64,000 bases of DNA from Sphaerisporangium fuscum (GCF_018531465.1 NZ_JAHDTF010000027.1:62001-126000), one strand, 5' to 3'. Shown: positions 33,392 to 42,193, counted from the first letter of the stretch. Translations and numbers: made by a program. Notes: generated by a model from the sequence alone, not told the origin.

Positions 33392-34594
33392 ATGACCAGC
33401 ACCGACCCCGAGGCGGCACCGTTACCGGCCGTCCGCCCCAATCCGTTCGATCCGCCGGAAGATCTCGCGGAGCTGCGTGAGAACTCCCCCGTCAGCCGGC
33501 TGGCGTACCCCGACGGCCACATCGGGTGGCTGGTGACCAGCCACGCCCTCGTCCGCGCCGTCCTCGCCGACCCGCGCTTCAGCGCGCGGGCCGACCTCAA
33601 CCACTCCCCCGTCCTGCAGTCGGGCCTCGCCGCGCAGCTCCGCCCGGCGCCTCCCGGGATCTTCACCCGCATGGACCCGCCCGACCACACCCGCTACCGC
33701 CACCTGCTCACCGGGCAGTTCACCGTGCGGCGCATGCGAGCGCTCACCTCGCGCATCGAGGAGATCACCGCCGAGCACCTGGACGCCATGGAGCGGCAGG
33801 GGCCGCCGGTCGACCTGGTGGAGGCGTTCGCGATGCCGATCCCCGCGCTGGTGATCTGCGAGCTGCTCGGCGTGCCGGCCGGCGACCGGGAGAGCTTCCA
33901 GCGTCAGTCGGCGGCGATGATGCGCCTGGACGTCTCCCCCGAGGAGATGGTCGCCGCCTACACGGCGATGCACGAGTTCATGCGCGGGCTCGTGGCGGCC
34001 AAGCGGGCCAGGCCGGGCGACGACATGCTCAGCGGCCTGACCTCCGCCGACCTGACCGACGAGGAGCTCACGAACATCGGCTTCGTGCTGCTGGGCGCCG
34101 GCTTCGAGACCACCGGGAACATGCTCGCGCTCGGCACCTTCGCCCTGCTCACCCACCCGGGCGCGCTCGCCGTCCTGCGCGAGGATCCGGGCAGGGCCGA
34201 CCAGGCGGTGGAGGAGCTGCTGCGCTACCTCAGCGTCATCCCCGCCAGCAACCGCACGGCTCTGGAGGACGTCGAGCTGGACGGACACGTGATCAGGGCG
34301 GGTGAGACCGTGACGGTCTCGATCCCGGCGGCCAACCGCGACCCGCGGCACTTCGCCGACCCCGACACCCTCGATCTGCTGCGTCCGACCGGCGGCCACG
34401 TGGCCTTCGGGCACGGCATCCACCAGTGCCTGGGCCAGCAGCTGGCGCGGGTCGAGATGCGGGTCGGGTACCCGGCGCTGTTCGGCCGCTTCCCCACCCT
34501 CCGCCTGGCCGTCGCCCCCGAGGACGTGCCGCTGCGCACCGACATGCTGATCTACGGCGTTCACCGGCTGCCGGTGACGTGGGACCGGGCGTAA
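33392..34594 (+). CDS. Cytochrome P450
   Basis: 400 residues, a soluble bacterial class I P450. I-helix GAGFETT supplies the oxygen-activation acid/Thr pair, the K-helix ExxR is in EELLRYL, and the heme loop is FGHGIHQCLGQQLAR with the Cys ligand. Length and motifs resemble CYP105/CYP107-type enzymes that hydroxylate antibiotics or xenobiotics. No ferredoxin or reductase gene is adjacent, so redox partners must come from elsewhere. The ATG has AAGGAGA upstream. Confidence 0.92.
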   Translation: MTSTDPEAAPLPAVRPNPFDPPEDLAELRENSPVSRLAYPDGHIGWLVTSHALVRAVLADPRFSARADLNHSPVLQSGLAAQLRPAPPGIFTRMDPPDHTRYRHLLTGQFTVRRMRALTSRIEEITAEHLDAMERQGPPVDLVEAFAMPIPALVICELLGVPAGDRESFQRQSAAMMRLDVSPEEMVAAYTAMHEFMRGLVAAKRARPGDDMLSGLTSADLTDEELTNIGFVLLGAGFETTGNMLALGTFALLTHPGALAVLREDPGRADQAVEELLRYLSVIPASNRTALEDVELDGHVIRAGETVTVSIPAANRDPRHFADPDTLDLLRPTGGHVAFGHGIHQCLGQQLARVEMRVGYPALFGRFPTLRLAVAPEDVPLRTDMLIYGVHRLPVTWDRA

Positions 34595-34609
34595 CGAGGA
34601 CACCCGAGG

Positions 34610-34647
34610 TGGCGCTCGCGGCGGGATGACTCCCGCGGCGGGCGCCA
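34610..34647 (+). terminator. Intrinsic terminator after the P450 gene
   Basis: A 17-bp stem (one G-T wobble, one mismatch) closed by TGAC, with TTTT at 34655-34658. Confidence 0.75.
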
Positions 34648-34693
34648 TCAGGCGTTTTAGGGGGATGTGACCGGTTCGTTACGCACGGGGGCC

Positions 34694-34722
34694 TTGAGAT
34701 GCACTTCACACGTCTATACAGT
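34694..34722 (+). promoter_or_regulatory. Promoter of the XRE-cupin regulator gene
   Basis: TTGAGA, a 17-nt spacer and TACAGT, with an A/T-rich leader before the ATG. This is among the best sigma-70-like matches in the window. Confidence 0.6.
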
Positions 34723-34736
34723 CCCTTCATCGCTAG

Positions 34737-34773
34737 CAAACAAAATGTTTAGTAAAAAAGATCGGATTGTTTG
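34737..34773. promoter_or_regulatory. A/T-rich candidate operator of the XRE-cupin regulator
   Basis: CAAACAA and TTGTTTG form inverted arms at the two ends. AAACA-AAA-TGTTT forms a second dyad inside. The segment is about 70% A+T in a GC-rich genome and touches the start codon. Confidence 0.5.
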
Positions 34774-35388
34774 ATGGCGCTTGGACCCGGAGCTCAGGAC
34801 CCCGCCGAGACGGCGGCCGAGGCGGACACCGTCCGGCTCGGTGCGCGTATCAGGGCGTACCGGGCCATGCGCCAGATGACGTTGCGCGACCTGGCCGGCA
34901 AGGCGGGAGCCAGCCCCGGGTTCATCAGCCAGCTCGAACGCGGGCGCACCAGCGCGAGCATCGGGATGCTCCGGCGGATCGCCGGAGTGCTCGGGCTCAC
35001 CGTGGCCGACCTGTTCAGCGAGGGCGACGTGGTCGAACACCGGATCGTCCGGCGGTCCGACCGGCCCGAGTTACCCACCAGGCCGGGCACCCGCAAGTAC
35101 CTCATCTCGCAGCGTCCCCTCCAGAACCTGGAGATGTACGGCGGCGAGTTCGATCCCGGGGCCTCCACCGGGGACGAGCCCTACAGCCACGGCGAGTCCC
35201 AGGAGATCCTCCTGGTACTGCGCGGCCGGGCCACGTTATGGATCGGCCCGCCGGAGTCGGCGACGCGCTACGAGCTGGAGGCCGGGGACAGCATCGAGTA
35301 CCGGACCTCGACCCCGCACCGCGTCGTCAACGAGGGCGCCGAGCCGCTCGAGGTGCTGTGGGTGATCAGCCCGCCCACCCCCTCCTGA
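34774..35388 (+). CDS. XRE-family regulator with C-terminal cupin domain
   Basis: 204 residues. The N-terminal helix-turn-helix (about 22-78) is RIRAYRAMRQMTLRDLAGKAGASPGFISQLERGR, and the C-terminal cupin (about 120-198) contains HGESQEILLVLRGRATLWIG and LEAGDSIEYRTSTPHRVVNEG. This PuuR-like layout usually controls amine or amino acid uptake and breakdown. The ABC importer and amine oxidase directly downstream fit that role. ATG 34774; a TTG at 34771 is adjacent. Confidence 0.88.
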   Translation: MALGPGAQDPAETAAEADTVRLGARIRAYRAMRQMTLRDLAGKAGASPGFISQLERGRTSASIGMLRRIAGVLGLTVADLFSEGDVVEHRIVRRSDRPELPTRPGTRKYLISQRPLQNLEMYGGEFDPGASTGDEPYSHGESQEILLVLRGRATLWIGPPESATRYELEAGDSIEYRTSTPHRVVNEGAEPLEVLWVISPPTPS

Positions 35389-35550
35389 CCACCCGTCCCC
35401 TTCTCCGTACTCACCGCCTCCCGAACGGCCCGCATCGCGGCCCACGCCGGGGAACGGCCTCCACGACCCCACGCACCGACCGCGCCCCCACCGGTGCGCC
35501 TTCCGGGACGCCCCACACGCCCCGCGTACACCCGCTACCAAAGGGGAACC

Positions 35551-36666
35551 ATGTCCAAAGTCACCCGCTCCCTCTCACTCGCCGCCGCCTCCGCGTCCCT
35601 GCTGCTGGCCGCCGCCTGTGGTGGCGGCGCCGCCGGTCCCGCCACCGTCGACCTCGGCTCCGGCCCCCCCCAGGCCGGCACCGTGAAGAAGGACGCGCTG
35701 AAAGGCGTCAACCTGACCTTCGTCTCCTACGGCGGCGTCTACCAGAAGGGCCAGCAGCAGGCGGCCGTGGACGACTTCGCCAAGGAGTCGGGCGCCCAGG
35801 TCCTTCAGGACGGCCCCACCGACTACGCCAAGATCAAGGCTCAGGTCGACTCCAACAACGTGACCTGGGACGTCGTCGACAGCGACGCGATCTGGGCGCA
35901 GGCGCAGTGCGGCAAGCTGCTCCAGCCGCTCGACTACTCCATCATCGACAAGTCGAAGGTGCCGCAGGGCCTGGCCACCGAGTGCGGCGTCCCGGCGATG
36001 CAGTACGGCATGGTGTTCGCCTACAACGCCAAGAAGTTCGGGGCCAACCCGCCCAAGGACTGGAAGGACTTCTTCGACACCGCGAAGTACCCCGGCAAGC
36101 GCGGCATCCCGGGTGTGCCCGGCGACGCGGCGCCCGGACCGTGGGAGGCGGCACTGGTCGCCGACGGCGTCGCGCCGGACAAGCTGTACCCCCTCGACGT
36201 CGACCGGGCCGGCAAGAAGCTGAGCGCCGTCCGCTCCGACCTGGTCTTCTGGAAGACCGGGGCCGAGTCGCAGCAGTTGCTGGAGTCCGGCGAGGTCGAC
36301 ATGGCCATGCTCTGGAGCGGCCGGGCCTACGCGGCGGTCAAGAACGGCGCCCCGTTCCAGATCCAGTGGGACCAGTGGATGCCGATCATGGACACGATCG
36401 GCGTGCCCAAGGGGGCCAAGAACCCCAAGGCGGCCATGGCGCTGATCAACTACTACCTGGGCGCACGGCAGCAGGCGAAGCTCACCGAGCTGACCTCCTA
36501 CTCCCCGATCAACACCGACGCCAAGCCGAACCTGGACGCGCTCGGCACCTCGTTCCTGACCACACGGCCGGACGTCGCCGCCAAGGCTCTGCCGGTCGAC
36601 GCCAAGTGGTGGGCCGACAACCAGCAGGCGCTGATCGAGAAGTGGTCCGCCTGGCTGGGCGGCTGA
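35551..36666 (+). CDS. ABC transporter substrate-binding lipoprotein (PotD/polyamine type)
   Basis: 371 residues. The signal peptide ends in a lipobox (LLLAAACGGG). The mature protein follows the spermidine/putrescine-binding group: VSYGGVYQKGQQQAAVDDFAKESG, NAKKFGANPPKDWKDFFD, WSGRAYAAVKNG and LTELTSYSPINTDA. It starts the importer operon 162 nt after the regulator. The ATG has AAAGGGGAACC upstream. The exact amine or opine ligand is not known. Confidence 0.87.
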   Translation: MSKVTRSLSLAAASASLLLAAACGGGAAGPATVDLGSGPPQAGTVKKDALKGVNLTFVSYGGVYQKGQQQAAVDDFAKESGAQVLQDGPTDYAKIKAQVDSNNVTWDVVDSDAIWAQAQCGKLLQPLDYSIIDKSKVPQGLATECGVPAMQYGMVFAYNAKKFGANPPKDWKDFFDTAKYPGKRGIPGVPGDAAPGPWEAALVADGVAPDKLYPLDVDRAGKKLSAVRSDLVFWKTGAESQQLLESGEVDMAMLWSGRAYAAVKNGAPFQIQWDQWMPIMDTIGVPKGAKNPKAAMALINYYLGARQQAKLTELTSYSPINTDAKPNLDALGTSFLTTRPDVAAKALPVDAKWWADNQQALIEKWSAWLGG

Positions 36667-36676
36667 GGCTGACGAC

Positions 36677-37561
36677 ATGGTCCTGGAACTGACCACCGCC
36701 GCCCGTCCCACCGCCAAGGGGCGGGCGGCGGCCCGCGAGCCCGGCGCGCGACGCCCGGCTCTGCTGCTGCTTCCCGCCCTGGTCGCCCTCGCCGTCTTCT
36801 TCCTGTACCCGCTGGCCGTGGTCGCGTGGGACGCCTTCACCGACCCCGCCCCCGGGCTCGGCAACTTCACGTGGTTCTTCGGCGAGCGGGCCAACCTCGA
36901 CACGCTGACCCGGACGTTCACCACCGCCCTGTGGGTGACCCTGGTGTCGCTGCTGCTGTCCTACCCCTACGCGTACGCGATGACGGTGGCCGGCCCCCGC
37001 CTGCGGGGCGTGCTGACGATGCTGGTGCTGCTGCCGTTCTGGACCAGCCTGATGGTGCGCACCTTCGCCTGGGTGATCCTCCTGCAGGACACCGGCGTGA
37101 TCAACCAGATCCTCGGGGTGTTCGGCCTCGGCCCGTTCGGGCTGATCCGCACGCAGACCGGCGTGATCATCGGCATGGTGCAGCTGCTCATGCCGTTCAT
37201 GGTGCTTCCGCTGTACGCCGTGATGTCGGGCATCGACCGGCGGCTGCTCCCGGCCGCCCGCAGCCTCGGCGCCCGGCCGGCGACGGCGTTCGTCACGGTG
37301 TACATGCCGCTGTCGCTGCCCGGCGTCTCGGCGGGCTGCCTGACGGTGTTCATCAGCGCGCTCGGGTTCTACATCACCCCGGCGCTGCTCGGCTCGCCGA
37401 CGGACGCGCTGATCTCCCAGCAGATCTTCACCCAGGTCAGCGGCCTGTTGAAGTGGGGGCGCGGCGGCGCGATGGGCGTCGTGCTGCTCGGCCTGACGCT
37501 GGCGATGATCGCCCTGCTCGCGGTCTCGCTGCGCCGCGCCGGAAAGAGGGTGAGCGGATGA
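36677..37561 (+). CDS. ABC transporter permease (PotB type)
   Basis: 294 residues with six helices. The coupling loop MSGIDRRLLPAARSLGARPATAFVTVYMPLSLPG matches the EAA motif of PotB-like permeases. It begins ten bases after the binding-protein stop. The next permease start overlaps its stop (ATGA). Confidence 0.88.
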   Translation: MVLELTTAARPTAKGRAAAREPGARRPALLLLPALVALAVFFLYPLAVVAWDAFTDPAPGLGNFTWFFGERANLDTLTRTFTTALWVTLVSLLLSYPYAYAMTVAGPRLRGVLTMLVLLPFWTSLMVRTFAWVILLQDTGVINQILGVFGLGPFGLIRTQTGVIIGMVQLLMPFMVLPLYAVMSGIDRRLLPAARSLGARPATAFVTVYMPLSLPGVSAGCLTVFISALGFYITPALLGSPTDALISQQIFTQVSGLLKWGRGGAMGVVLLGLTLAMIALLAVSLRRAGKRVSG

Positions 37562-38427
37562 GCGCCGCCGGTTCCCGTACCTCCGCCGGGCCCCGCCTCG
37601 GGCGGGGGCTGCTGTGGACGCTGTGCGCGGTCGTCGGGCTGTGGCTGGTGGTGCCGGTGCTCGTGGTCATCCCGCTCAGCTTCACCTCCAAGCCGTCGCT
37701 GAAGTTCCCGCCGGACGGCTGGTCCACCCGGTGGTACGCCAACTTCTTCGGCGACACCGCCTGGACCTCGGCCCTGTGGACCTCGCTGCAGGTGGCGCTG
37801 CTGGTGACCGTGGTGGCCACGGCGCTCGGCACGGCCGCGGCGCTCGGCCTCACCCGGGCGCGCGTGCCCGGCCTCGGCGCCGCGCAGGGGATGATGCTCG
37901 CGCCGATGATCGTGCCCGGGGTGGTGCTGGCGATCGGCACCTACGCGGTGTTCCTGAAGTTCCAGCTGGTCGGGACGCTCGCCGGGTTCGTCATGGCGCA
38001 CACCGTGCTCGCGCTGCCGTTCGTGATCATCCCGGTCACCGCGAGCCTGCGCGGCTTCGACCGGCGCCTGGAGAACGCCGCCGCGAGCCTCGGCGCGGGG
38101 ATGTGGACGGCCTTCCGGACGGTCACGCTGCCGCTGGTGGCGCCCGGCGTGGCCTCCGGAGCGCTGTTCGCGTTCGTCACCAGCTTCGACGAGGTCGTCG
38201 TCTCCCTGTTCATCCAGAGTCCGTACCTGCAGACCCTGCCGGTGAAGATGTACGCCAGCGTGACCCGCGAGACCGACCCGACCATCGCGGCGGCCGCGAC
38301 GATGATCATCGTGCTGACGACGACGCTCGTCCTCGCGGCCACGTTCTTCGTCGCCCGAAGAAGCGCCCCGGCGAGGACCCGCACGAAGCCCGGTTCGAAA
38401 GGCAAGGTGAGCACTCGTGCCATCTAG
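37558..38427 (+). CDS. ABC transporter permease (PotC type)
   Basis: 289 residues with six helices. The EAA loop is LRGFDRRLENAAASLGAGMWTAFRTVTLPLVAPG, followed by FAFVTSFDEVVVSLF, a hallmark of PotC-like subunits. It overlaps the ATPase gene by 11 bases. The basic C-terminus (RRSAPARTRTKPGSKGK) is cytoplasmic. Confidence 0.88.
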   Translation: MSAAGSRTSAGPRLGRGLLWTLCAVVGLWLVVPVLVVIPLSFTSKPSLKFPPDGWSTRWYANFFGDTAWTSALWTSLQVALLVTVVATALGTAAALGLTRARVPGLGAAQGMMLAPMIVPGVVLAIGTYAVFLKFQLVGTLAGFVMAHTVLALPFVIIPVTASLRGFDRRLENAAASLGAGMWTAFRTVTLPLVAPGVASGALFAFVTSFDEVVVSLFIQSPYLQTLPVKMYASVTRETDPTIAAAATMIIVLTTTLVLAATFFVARRSAPARTRTKPGSKGKVSTRAI

Positions 38428-39577
38428 CACCACCCCGGCGCCGGTCTCCGGCGCGACGCGGCCCGGCAACGACCTCGCCGGCCGCGGCGCCCGGATCGAG
38501 CTGACCGGCCTGTCGAAGCACTACGGCGACTTCACCGCCGTGGACGACGTCTCGCTGGTCATCGAGCCCGGGGAGTTCATGACTTTGCTGGGGCCGAGCG
38601 GCTCCGGCAAGACCACCACCCTCAACATCATCGCCGGGTTCGCCGGCCCGTCCTCGGGATCGTTGAAGGTCGACGGCACGGCGATCGAGTCGACGCCGGC
38701 GCACAAGCGCGACATGGGCGTGGTCTTCCAGCACTACGCGCTGTTCCCGCACCTCACGGTGGCGGAGAACATCGCCTACCCGCTGAAGCGGCGCGGGGTG
38801 CCGAAGGCGCGGCGCGCCGAGCTCATCGACGCCGCGCTCGCGACCGTCCACCTGGGCGACTACGGGCACCGCTACCCCCGGGAGCTGTCGGGAGGCCAGC
38901 AGCAGCGCGTGGCCGTGGCCCGCGCCATCGTCTACAGCCCCCGCGTGCTGCTGATGGACGAGCCGCTCGGCGCGCTGGACAAGAAGCTGCGCGACTGGCT
39001 GCAACTGGAGATCAAGCGCATCCACGCCGAGCTCGGCACGACGTTCGTCTACGTCACCCACGACCAGGAGGAGGCGCTGGTCCTGTCCGACCGGATCGCC
39101 GTCTTCAACCACGGCCGCATCGAGCAGGTCGGCCCGGCGAGCGAGCTGTACGAGCGGCCCGGCACCCTGTTCGTGGCCAAGTTCCTCGGCGAGTCGACCG
39201 TGCTGCGCGGCGAGGCGACGCCGGAGGGCGACGGTTCGGTGGTCGGCGTCTGCGCCCGCCACCTGCGCGCCCCGGGCCGCCTGGACGGCACCCGCGCCGC
39301 GATCGTCGTACGGCCCGAGCGCCTCGAGGTGCGCCCGGCGGGCCACGAGCCCGGCGCCGGCTGGAACGCGCTTCCGGCCACCGTCGCCGGGGAGATCTAC
39401 CTGGGATCCAGCCGCAAGCTGGAGCTCACGCTCCCCGACGGCTCCCCGGCGCTGGTGCGCGAGCAGGCGGGTGCGCTGAGCGACGCCCGGCGGGGCGACG
39501 AGGTCACCCTGACCTGGCGCGTGCGGGATTCGGTGATCCTCGCGGACGACCCCGAGGTGGAGGCGGTCTTCACATGA
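38417..39577 (+). CDS. ABC transporter ATP-binding protein (PotA type)
   Basis: 386 residues. Walker A is GPSGSGKTT, the signature LSGGQQQRVAVARAIV, Walker B VLLMDEPLGALD, with the H-loop in YVTHDQEEAL. A C-terminal TOBE domain (about 270-380) is as in PotA/MalK. It starts at GTG 38417, inside the end of the permease gene, with AAGGTGAG upstream. Its stop overlaps the ATG of a 20-codon ORF. Confidence 0.9.
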   Translation: MPSSTTPAPVSGATRPGNDLAGRGARIELTGLSKHYGDFTAVDDVSLVIEPGEFMTLLGPSGSGKTTTLNIIAGFAGPSSGSLKVDGTAIESTPAHKRDMGVVFQHYALFPHLTVAENIAYPLKRRGVPKARRAELIDAALATVHLGDYGHRYPRELSGGQQQRVAVARAIVYSPRVLLMDEPLGALDKKLRDWLQLEIKRIHAELGTTFVYVTHDQEEALVLSDRIAVFNHGRIEQVGPASELYERPGTLFVAKFLGESTVLRGEATPEGDGSVVGVCARHLRAPGRLDGTRAAIVVRPERLEVRPAGHEPGAGWNALPATVAGEIYLGSSRKLELTLPDGSPALVREQAGALSDARRGDEVTLTWRVRDSVILADDPEVEAVFT

Positions 39578-39636
39578 GCGTCCCGGGTCAGGCCGCCGGC
39601 GGGCACGGCATCAAGAGCATCGAGGAGGTCGCGTGA
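39574..39636 (+). CDS. 20-codon ORF coupled to both neighbours
   Basis: MSVPGQAAGGHGIKSIEEVA. Its ATG overlaps the ATPase stop (ATGA) and its TGA overlaps the GTG of the oxidase gene (GTGA). The codons for Glu-Glu also form the GAGGAGG ribosome site of the oxidase. It has no signal or membrane segment. It may be a microprotein or only a coupling device that carries ribosomes to the next gene. Confidence 0.45.
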   Translation: MSVPGQAAGGHGIKSIEEVA

Positions 39637-41066
39637 GCGGCAAAGGACTGAACGGCACCCCCCTGACGCGTGACTTCGCCAACGGCGGCGTCTCGTTCTG
39701 GTACCGCCAGATCGGGCTGCCCGCGCGCCGGGACGCGCTGCCGGGGGCACGTGACTACGACGTGGCCATCGTGGGCGGCGGCTACACCGGCATGTGGACG
39801 GCGTACTACCTGAAGAAGTCGCAGCCGGACCTGCGGATCGCGATCCTGGAGAAGGAGTTCGCCGGGTTCGGCGCCTCCGGGCGCAACGGAGGGTGGCTGT
39901 CGGCCGAGTTCGCCGGCTCGCGGGAGCGGCACGCCAGGGCCCGCGGGCGGCAGGCCATGATCGACCTGCAGCACGCGATGTTCACGTCGGTGGACGAGGT
40001 GATCGAGGTCACGAAGGCGGAGGGCATCGACGCCGACATCCACAAGGGCGGCCTGATCCACGTGGCGACCAACGCCGCCCAGAACCGCCGCCTGCACCAG
40101 GAGCTCGCCGAGCTGCGGACGTGGGGCTTCGCCGAGGAGGACATGCGGCTGCTCACCAAGGAGGAGCAGGAGTCGCGCATCAGCGTGGCGGGAGCGCTGT
40201 CGGCCACCTACAGCCCGCACTGCGCGCGCATCCAGCCCGCCAAGCTCGCCGTCGGCCTGGCCCGTGTCGTGGAGGGCCTGGGCGTCGACATCTTCGAGGG
40301 CACCACGGTCAGCGAGATCCGCCCCCGCGGCGCGGACGGCAGGGCCACCGCGGTGACCGACCGCGGGACGGTCACCGCCGAGTACGTCATCAGGGCGACC
40401 GAGGGCTTCACCGCCGGCATCCGCGGCCAGCACCGCCAGTGGCTGCCCATGAACAGCTCGATGATCGTCACCGAGCCGCTGGGCGAGGAGGTGTGGGAGC
40501 GCATCGGCTGGGGCGGGTTCGAGCTGCTCGGCGACGAGGCGCACGCCTACTGCTACGCCCAGCGCACCGCGGACGGCCGCATCGCCATCGGCGGGCGCGG
40601 CGTGCCGTACCGCTTCGGTTCCCGCACCGACGTGCGGGGCGCGACCCAGCCGCAGACCGTGGCGGCGCTGCACAAGATCCTCACGACGCTCTTCCCCGCC
40701 ACCGCGGGGGCGAAGATCCAGCATTCCTGGTGCGGGGTGCTGGGAGTGCCCCGCGACTGGTGCTCGACGGTCCACGTGGACCACCGGACCGGGCTCGGCT
40801 GGGCCGGCGGGTACGTGGGAAGCGGCGTGACCACGACGAACCTGGCCGGCCGCACGCTGCGCGACCTCGTGCTGCGGCGGGAGACCGAGCTGACCGGCCT
40901 GCCGTGGGTCGGGCGCCAGGTCCGCCAGTGGGAGCCGGAGCCGCTGCGGTGGATCGGCGTGCAGATGATCTACGCGCTGTTCCGTGCCGCCGACCGGCAC
41001 GAGAACGCCCAGATGGGCCGCACGTCCGCCTACGCCCGTGTGGCCAATCTCATATCCGGCCGCTGA
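39633..41066 (+). CDS. FAD-dependent amine oxidase (PuuB/OrdL-like)
   Basis: 477 residues of the DAO family: N-terminal FAD site VAIVGGGYTGMWTAYYLKK, LEKEFAGFGASGRNGGWLSAE typical of gamma-glutamylputrescine oxidase-like enzymes, and C-terminal GWAGGYVGSGVTTTNLAGRTLRDLVL. It should oxidise an amine brought in by the upstream importer, giving an aldehyde and peroxide. No PuuA-type glutamyl ligase or PuuC dehydrogenase is nearby, so the substrate may be a free amine or N-methyl amino acid. It starts at GTG 39633 with GAGGAGG. Confidence 0.85.
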   Translation: MSGKGLNGTPLTRDFANGGVSFWYRQIGLPARRDALPGARDYDVAIVGGGYTGMWTAYYLKKSQPDLRIAILEKEFAGFGASGRNGGWLSAEFAGSRERHARARGRQAMIDLQHAMFTSVDEVIEVTKAEGIDADIHKGGLIHVATNAAQNRRLHQELAELRTWGFAEEDMRLLTKEEQESRISVAGALSATYSPHCARIQPAKLAVGLARVVEGLGVDIFEGTTVSEIRPRGADGRATAVTDRGTVTAEYVIRATEGFTAGIRGQHRQWLPMNSSMIVTEPLGEEVWERIGWGGFELLGDEAHAYCYAQRTADGRIAIGGRGVPYRFGSRTDVRGATQPQTVAALHKILTTLFPATAGAKIQHSWCGVLGVPRDWCSTVHVDHRTGLGWAGGYVGSGVTTTNLAGRTLRDLVLRRETELTGLPWVGRQVRQWEPEPLRWIGVQMIYALFRAADRHENAQMGRTSAYARVANLISGR

Positions 41067-41094
41067 GGACCGGTTCATCCGAGAAGGGACGACA

Positions 41095-41460
41095 GTGAGC
41101 GAGACGTCCAGCGCGCTGACGCACCTGGCGGACGCGGGCGGCGCCGCGCTGCCCGCCGCCGGGCCGAAGCCGACCAGCCTGACCGGCCAGAAGGAGAGCA
41201 CCCTGGTGCTGTGGGGCGCCGCCCGCGACGGCGCCGAGGCGGGGATCTGGGAGTGCGGGCCGGGCACGTTCACGGCCGTGCGGGACGGCTTCCACGAGAT
41301 CTGCCAGATCCTCGCGGGGCGCGCGACGCTGCGCGGCGAGGACGGGCAGGTGGTGGAGCTCGCGCCCGGCTCCACGGTGGTCCTGCCGGACGGCTGGCGG
41401 GGCACCTGGGAGGTCCACGAGACGATGCGCAAGACCTACGTCACGGTCGTCACGCGCTGA
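41095..41460 (+). CDS. EutQ-like single-domain cupin
   Basis: 121 residues forming one small barrel: AGIWECGPGTFTAVRDGFHEICQILAGRATLRGEDG, then ELAPGSTVVLPDGWRGTWEV. This resembles the cupin_3 group often found beside amine oxidase genes and called EutQ-like. It starts at GTG 41095 with GAGAAGGG upstream, 28 nt after the oxidase. Its role, perhaps in handling the oxidase product, is inferred from position. Confidence 0.8.
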   Translation: MSETSSALTHLADAGGAALPAAGPKPTSLTGQKESTLVLWGAARDGAEAGIWECGPGTFTAVRDGFHEICQILAGRATLRGEDGQVVELAPGSTVVLPDGWRGTWEVHETMRKTYVTVVTR

Positions 41461-41493
41461 CCCGTCCCTCGCCTGGCGGTGTCAGGGCCTGGT

Positions 41494-41522
41494 GCCGCCT
41501 CCCGGCTGGGACGGGAGGCGGC
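41494..41522. terminator. Bidirectional hairpin terminator
   Basis: Perfect 11-bp arms GCCGCCTCCCG and CGGGAGGCGGC with a 7-nt loop, between convergent genes. Confidence 0.75.
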
Positions 41523-41544
41523 GTCGTACGGGAAGGGCCCGGGA

Positions 41545-42006
41545 TCAGCCCTTGCCGCAGTTGCCCCACGAGCTACGGCCGCCCTGGGCGATCTCGCCCT
41601 GCGCCCGGGTGTCGGCCACGGTGCCGTAGTACTTGACGCACTTGCCCTTGCCGTAGAGCTTCACCGGGCCGGCGTAGTACTTGTAGGACCGGATGTCGCT
41701 CTTCTTGCCGCCGCCCTGGACCTCCAGCTGGGCGCTGGTGATGGTCTTGGTGCCGACGTACTGCGTCTTGATCGTGGTCACGCAGTTCTGGCCCGTACGG
41801 GCGTTGTACAGCAGGTAGATGTAACCGAAGACCGTGCCCGAAGGGGTCTTCACCGCACGCTTGCCGTCGTGCTTCACCACCGAGAAGCCGGATCCGCACA
41901 CGCCCTCGGGCGAGTAGGAGGCGGCGATCGCGTGGGCCGGGTTGGCGACCACGCCTCCGAGCGACAGCGCCGCGGCGAGGAACACGGTCTTGAGAGACCG
42001 GTGCAT
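41545..42006 (-). CDS. SapA-like spore-associated secreted protein
   Basis: 153 residues with a signal peptide (about 1-28, ending HAIA). The mature part has five Cys and the pattern of Streptomyces spore-associated protein A: VCGSGFSVVKHD, GTVFGYIYLLYNARTGQNCVTTIKT, YYAGPVKLYGKGKCVKYYGTV and WGNCGKG. SapA is recovered from spore surfaces; its activity is unknown. A perfect dyad at 42091 lies in its promoter region. Confidence 0.78.
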   Translation of the reverse strand: MHRSLKTVFLAAALSLGGVVANPAHAIAASYSPEGVCGSGFSVVKHDGKRAVKTPSGTVFGYIYLLYNARTGQNCVTTIKTQYVGTKTITSAQLEVQGGGKKSDIRSYKYYAGPVKLYGKGKCVKYYGTVADTRAQGEIAQGGRSSWGNCGKG

Positions 42007-42090
42007 TCATTGCCCCCTTGTTCGTCACGTCGCCGCCCGCCTGCCGGGCGGCGATCGATTGATCATTGTGCCGCACCCCTCGACAACGGA

Positions 42091-42105
42091 TGACCGAAAC
42101 GGTCA
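42091..42105. promoter_or_regulatory. Perfect dyad upstream of the sapA-like gene
   Basis: TGACCG-AAA-CGGTCA, 85-99 nt upstream of the ATG and 34 nt from the ctaB terminator. A candidate operator with no known regulator. Confidence 0.4.
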
Positions 42106-42133
42106 AATACGTGCGGACGATCACGACGGATGG

Positions 42134-42193
42134 CAAAACGCCGGGCACCTCGGGGAAACCCTCCGTCGATGAGGGCTCCCGAGGTCCCCGGCG
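42134..42193 (-). terminator. Intrinsic terminator of ctaB
   Basis: Outer stem CGCCGGGCACCTCGGG against CCCGAGGTCCCCGGCG (one mismatch in 16) with an inner CCCTC/GAGGG hairpin. On the minus strand a TTTT run follows at 42137-42134. Confidence 0.8.
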
